From Holophagaceae bacterium (GTDB lineage: Bacteria > Acidobacteriota > Holophagae > Holophagales > Holophagaceae): DNA of 8,660 bases. This document shows positions 6,634-8,660 of the stretch, piece after piece (positions within the stretch are counted from its first letter, which is position 1; every line of letters starts with the position of its first letter). A program made the position numbers and the translations under genes. The stretch is taken from positions 1 to 8,660 of the forward strand of contig PMJK01000066.1 in NCBI GenBank assembly GCA_003158505.1, in the 5' to 3' direction. The notes under the pieces were generated by a model. It was not told where the DNA came from, made no database searches, and worked only from the letters and a program-made list of their open reading frames with translations.

Positions 6634-6659
6634 GAAAGCCGGACCATCGCCCGGCTTTC
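6634..6659 (-). terminator. Hairpin between rpsP and khpA, possible terminator or attenuator
   Basis: GAAAGCCGG (6634-6642) and CCGGCTTTC (6651-6659) form a perfect 9-bp stem around an 8-base loop. In the direction of transcription (leftward) the second arm continues into TTTGTTC, giving a broken U-rich tail, as in an imperfect Rho-independent terminator. It begins 16 bases after the rpsP stop and ends 21 bases before the khpA start. Position and polarity suggest partial termination or mRNA processing that lets S16 be made in excess over KhpA and RimM. Confidence 0.6.
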
Positions 6660-6675
6660 GTGGATCTGAGACGGG

Positions 6676-6918
6676 CTAGATGACCTGATTCTTCTTGAAC
6701 AGGTCGAGCACAGTCTTGGAGGGCTGGGCACCCTTCTGCAACCAGGTCTTGGCTTTCTCCACGTCGATGCGCACGGCTTCGCCAGCCCCGGCAATGGGGT
6801 TCACGAACCCCAGCACTTCCAGAGCCTGGCCAGTGGGGATGCGCTCATTCTCGGAGACGACGATGTGGTAGAACGGGCGCTTCTTGGCACCATTGCGAGC
6901 AAGCCGGATCGAAAGCAT
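6676..6918 (-). CDS. rpsP: 30S ribosomal protein S16
   Basis: The 80-residue protein is S16 (bS16), needed for 30S assembly. MLSIRLARNGAKKRPFYHIVV (1-21) is the classic N-terminus, and WLQKGAQPSKTVLDLF (59-74) the classic C-terminal block. The start at 6918 is chosen over an upstream in-frame ATG at 6960 because family members begin exactly here and AGGAG lies five bases upstream. The middle is less standard: the usual D-S-R-x-x-R-D-G-R loop reads SENERIPTGQ (22-31). The gene lies 89 bases after ffh and starts the khpA-rimM part of the operon. A possible promoter of its own lies in the gap. Confidence 0.97.
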   Translation of the reverse strand: MLSIRLARNGAKKRPFYHIVVSENERIPTGQALEVLGFVNPIAGAGEAVRIDVEKAKTWLQKGAQPSKTVLDLFKKNQVI

Positions 6919-6938
6919 GGGCACTCCTTGAGCAGGAG

Positions 6939-6967
6939 AGTCTATCGCGGAATTCACCATATCCCAA
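6939..6967 (-). promoter_or_regulatory. Candidate rpsP promoter
   Basis: Read leftward, TTGGGA (6967-6962) and TAGACT (6944-6939) are separated by exactly 17 bases. Each matches the sigma-70 consensus at four of six positions. It sits in the 89-bp ffh-rpsP gap, about 20 bases before the rpsP start codon, so rpsP could be transcribed independently of ffh. This is inference from spacing and partial consensus only. Confidence 0.33.
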
Positions 6968-7007
6968 GTGATTATTCAAGACCGGAAGGCCGCAGGTCCA
7001 CCGCAGG

Positions 7008-8372
7008 TCATTTGAAGGGGAGATTGGGGCCGCCGCCCATTTTGGCCATGCGCTGCATGCGGGCCATGAACTTGGGATCATTCATCTGGCCCATCATCTT
7101 TTTGGCTTCCACATACTGCTTGAGAAGCTGATTGATCTCGCTCACGGGACGGCCCGATCCCGTCGAGATCCGGCGCTTGCGCTTGCCGTCCAGAAGGTTG
7201 TGGTTGGCCCGCTCGGCGGCGGTCATGGAATTGATGATGGCCTCCAGGTGTTTGACCCGCTTGTCGGTGGCCGCACTGGCCATCTGGTCCTTCATTTCCT
7301 TGGTGACGCCAGGCAGCATGCCCATGATCTTGCTCATGGAGCCCAGTTTCTGCACCTGCTGGAACTGTTTGCGCATGTCCTCAAGGGTGAACTGATTCTT
7401 GGCCATGCGCTTGGCCATAACCTCGGCTTCCTTCTCGTCGATCTTGTCCTTGGCATGCTCGATGAGGCTGAGCACATCCCCCATTCCGAGGATGCGCTGG
7501 GCCATGCGATCCGGATGAAAGCGCTGGAAGTCCTCCAGCTTCTCTCCCTCGCCCACGAACTTCAGGGGCTGGCCGGTGGCCTGCTTGATGCTGAAGGCCG
7601 CGCCGCCGCGGGTGTCACCATCGGTCTTGGTGAGCACCACCCCGGTGATCCCCAGCTTTTCGTGGAAGGCCGTGGCACTGCGAACCGCGTCCTGGCCCGT
7701 CATGGCGTCCGCCACGAACAGGATCTCGTCCGGACGGGTGGCCGCCTTGATGCGGACCAGTTCCTCCATCAAGGTCTCGTCCAGGTGCAGGCGTCCGGCG
7801 GTGTCCAGGACCACCACGTCCCAGCCTTTCAGCCTCGCCTCGGCCACCGCGGCCGCACAGATGGCGACGGGATCCTGCTCCCCCGTATGGAAGCTGGCCA
7901 CGCCTGCGGCCTTGGCCACCACGTGCAACTGTTCGATGGCCGCGGGGCGGTAGACGTCGGCGGGCACCAGCAGGGGGGAACGGCCCAGCTTCTTGAGGAA
8001 CACCGCCAATTTGCCGCAGGTGGTGGTCTTGCCTGCGCCCTGAAGGCCCACCATCATCACCACCGTCGGCGGCTTGGAGGCGAAGGTGATGGGATGTTCA
8101 GAGGCCTGGCCGCCCATGATCTCCACCAGTTCGTGGTGGACGATGTCGATGAAGGCCTGGGCCGGATTGAGGCCCTGCATGACCTCGGCACCGAGGGCCT
8201 TTTCCTTCACCCGCTGGAGAAAGGTCCGGGCCACGCTCACATGGACATCGGCCTCCAACAAGGCCATGCGCACCTCGCGCAGCACGACTTCGAGGTTGGC
8301 TTCAGTGATCTTCGACTGGCCCCTGAGGGACTTCATCGCCTGGCTGAGCTTCTGGGCAAGACTGTCGAACAT
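7008..8372 (-). CDS. ffh: Signal recognition particle protein Ffh (SRP54)
   Basis: The 454-residue protein is the SRP GTPase that binds 4.5S RNA and signal sequences at the ribosome and delivers nascent chains to FtsY. The N domain (about 1-85) begins MFDSLAQKLSQAMKSL. The G domain has the P-loop GLQGAGKT (109-116), PADVYRPAA, DTAGR (190-194), TKTDGDTRGG (248-257) and FVGEGEKLEDFQ. The M domain has the RNA-binding RRISTGSGRPVSEIN (400-414) and a Met-rich tail with seven methionines in 426-445. The start at 8372 is preferred over an in-frame ATG at 8483 because it gives the canonical N-terminus and is preceded by GGAG four bases away. It heads the leftward ffh-rpsP-khpA-rimM-DUF4442 string. 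Confidence 0.98.
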   Translation of the reverse strand: MFDSLAQKLSQAMKSLRGQSKITEANLEVVLREVRMALLEADVHVSVARTFLQRVKEKALGAEVMQGLNPAQAFIDIVHHELVEIMGGQASEHPITFASKPPTVVMMVGLQGAGKTTTCGKLAVFLKKLGRSPLLVPADVYRPAAIEQLHVVAKAAGVASFHTGEQDPVAICAAAVAEARLKGWDVVVLDTAGRLHLDETLMEELVRIKAATRPDEILFVADAMTGQDAVRSATAFHEKLGITGVVLTKTDGDTRGGAAFSIKQATGQPLKFVGEGEKLEDFQRFHPDRMAQRILGMGDVLSLIEHAKDKIDEKEAEVMAKRMAKNQFTLEDMRKQFQQVQKLGSMSKIMGMLPGVTKEMKDQMASAATDKRVKHLEAIINSMTAAERANHNLLDGKRKRRISTGSGRPVSEINQLLKQYVEAKKMMGQMNDPKFMARMQRMAKMGGGPNLPFK

Positions 8373-8475
8373 GGGACTCCGGAATGGCAGAACTCCCAGT
8401 GTATCGGCCGGGTAGGCCTTTCTTGCAGGCGGAATGGGTTCTTGGGGCATAATCTTGACTAATGGAGTCGGGATT
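8373..8475. promoter_or_regulatory. Divergent promoter region between ffh and the DUF255 gene
   Basis: This 103-bp gap must serve both directions. Rightward, CATAAT (8448-8453) is a good -10 candidate, with TTGCAG (8423-8428) as a possible -35 at a long 19-bp spacing. Leftward, TACACT (8403-8398) is a weak -10 candidate for ffh without a clear -35. The ribosome binding sites are GGAG at 8380-8377 for ffh and GGAG at 8464-8467 for the DUF255 gene. AATCTTGACT (8451-8460) also occurs upstream of the bacilliredoxin gene. Confidence 0.45.
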
Positions 8476-8660
8476 ATGCCCAACCGCCTTTCGGAAAGCC
8501 TCAGCCCCTATCTGCTCCAGCACGCCCACAATCCCGTGGACTGGCAGCCCTGGGATGAGGAGGCCCTGGAGAAGGCCAGGACAGAGCAGAAGCCCATCTT
8601 CCTCAGCATCGGCTACAGCGCCTGCCACTGGTGTCATGTCATGGAGCGCGAGTCGTTCGA
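8476..8660 (+). CDS. DUF255 thioredoxin-like protein (YyaL/SPATA20 family), N-terminal part
   Basis: Only the first 61 residues are in the window; the frame is open at the right edge. The start NRLSESLSPYLLQHAHNPVDW (from residue 3), then EKARTEQKPIFLSIGYSACHW...VMERESFE, is the signature N-terminus of the DUF255 family, which has a thioredoxin-like domain followed by a large six-hairpin (glycosidase-like) domain, usually about 650-700 residues in total. The CxxC pair is C50-H51-W52-C53. The biochemical role is not established. GGAG eight bases upstream supports this ATG. The gene is divergent from ffh. Confidence 0.95.
   Translation, partial: MPNRLSESLSPYLLQHAHNPVDWQPWDEEALEKARTEQKPIFLSIGYSACHWCHVMERESF

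Noticed and set aside
6919..6960. Extended N-terminus of S16 from an ATG at 6960
   Set aside because: S16 proteins start at the MLSIRLAR-type sequence, and AGGAG is correctly placed for the 6918 start. The extension would also cover the candidate promoter.
6990..7009. Direct repeat of CCGCAGGTC at 6990-6998 and 7001-7009
   Set aside because: Two copies only, and the second overlaps the ffh stop codon. I see no array or regulatory pattern, so it is probably chance in GC-rich DNA.
7200..8462. 420-codon open frame on the plus strand opposite ffh
   Set aside because: Its protein is low-complexity, rich in His, Gly and Leu, and lies entirely antisense to a textbook Ffh. It is a by-product of high-GC codon usage.
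8373..8483. Extended N-terminus of Ffh from an ATG at 8483
   Set aside because: The extra 37 residues have no family counterpart, overlap the start of the divergent DUF255 gene, and lack a ribosome binding site as good as that at 8372.
1..8660. CRISPR array, tRNA, rRNA, phage or defence cassette
   Set aside because: No regularly spaced repeats, tRNA-like cloverleaf or rRNA signature was seen, and all larger genes are recognised housekeeping or metabolic families.

Overview
This GC-rich bacterial window carries ten protein genes, almost edge to edge, plus one probable miniature transposable element at the left end. The core genes are ordinary chromosomal housekeeping. High GC, the ffh-rpsP-khpA-rimM string, a bacilliredoxin and a large two-domain SppA suggest an Acidobacteriota-like genome (Holophaga/Geothrix type). 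That assignment is my inference from protein style and cannot be proven from this window.

Layout. Positions 67-250 form a 184-bp element with imperfect 20-bp terminal inverted repeats and no credible protein gene (MITE-like). Next is a leftward set: bacilliredoxin (1844-2272), class III CoA-transferase (641-1759) and a DUF721/DciA-like protein (249-644). The last two are coupled by an ATGA overlap, and the DUF721 stop codon sits on the edge of the repeat element. A 71-bp divergent gap separates this from a rightward set: NADPH-dependent FMN reductase (2344-2883), signal peptide peptidase SppA (2929-4704) and a MarC-family membrane protein (4710-5318).

The MarC gene meets a leftward operon head-on, and one CTAG supplies both stop codons. 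Read in its own direction, that operon is ffh (SRP GTPase), rpsP (ribosomal protein S16), khpA (KH-domain RNA-binding protein), rimM (16S maturation factor) and a DUF4442 hotdog-fold protein. The order matches the widespread ffh-rpsP-khpA-rimM block, but trmD and rplS, which usually follow, are absent and the DUF4442 gene takes their place. A strong hairpin between rpsP and khpA may lower expression of the downstream genes relative to S16. Divergent from ffh, a DUF255 thioredoxin-like protein begins at 8476 and runs off the right edge.

Functionally, the right half couples protein targeting with ribosome assembly. The left half mixes thiol/flavin redox proteins, membrane proteolysis and CoA chemistry with no evident common pathway. 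I found no CRISPR array, tRNA, rRNA, phage gene or defence cassette. The least ordinary features are the repeat element and its junction with the DUF721 gene, the rpsP-khpA hairpin, and the broken trmD end of the ribosomal operon.
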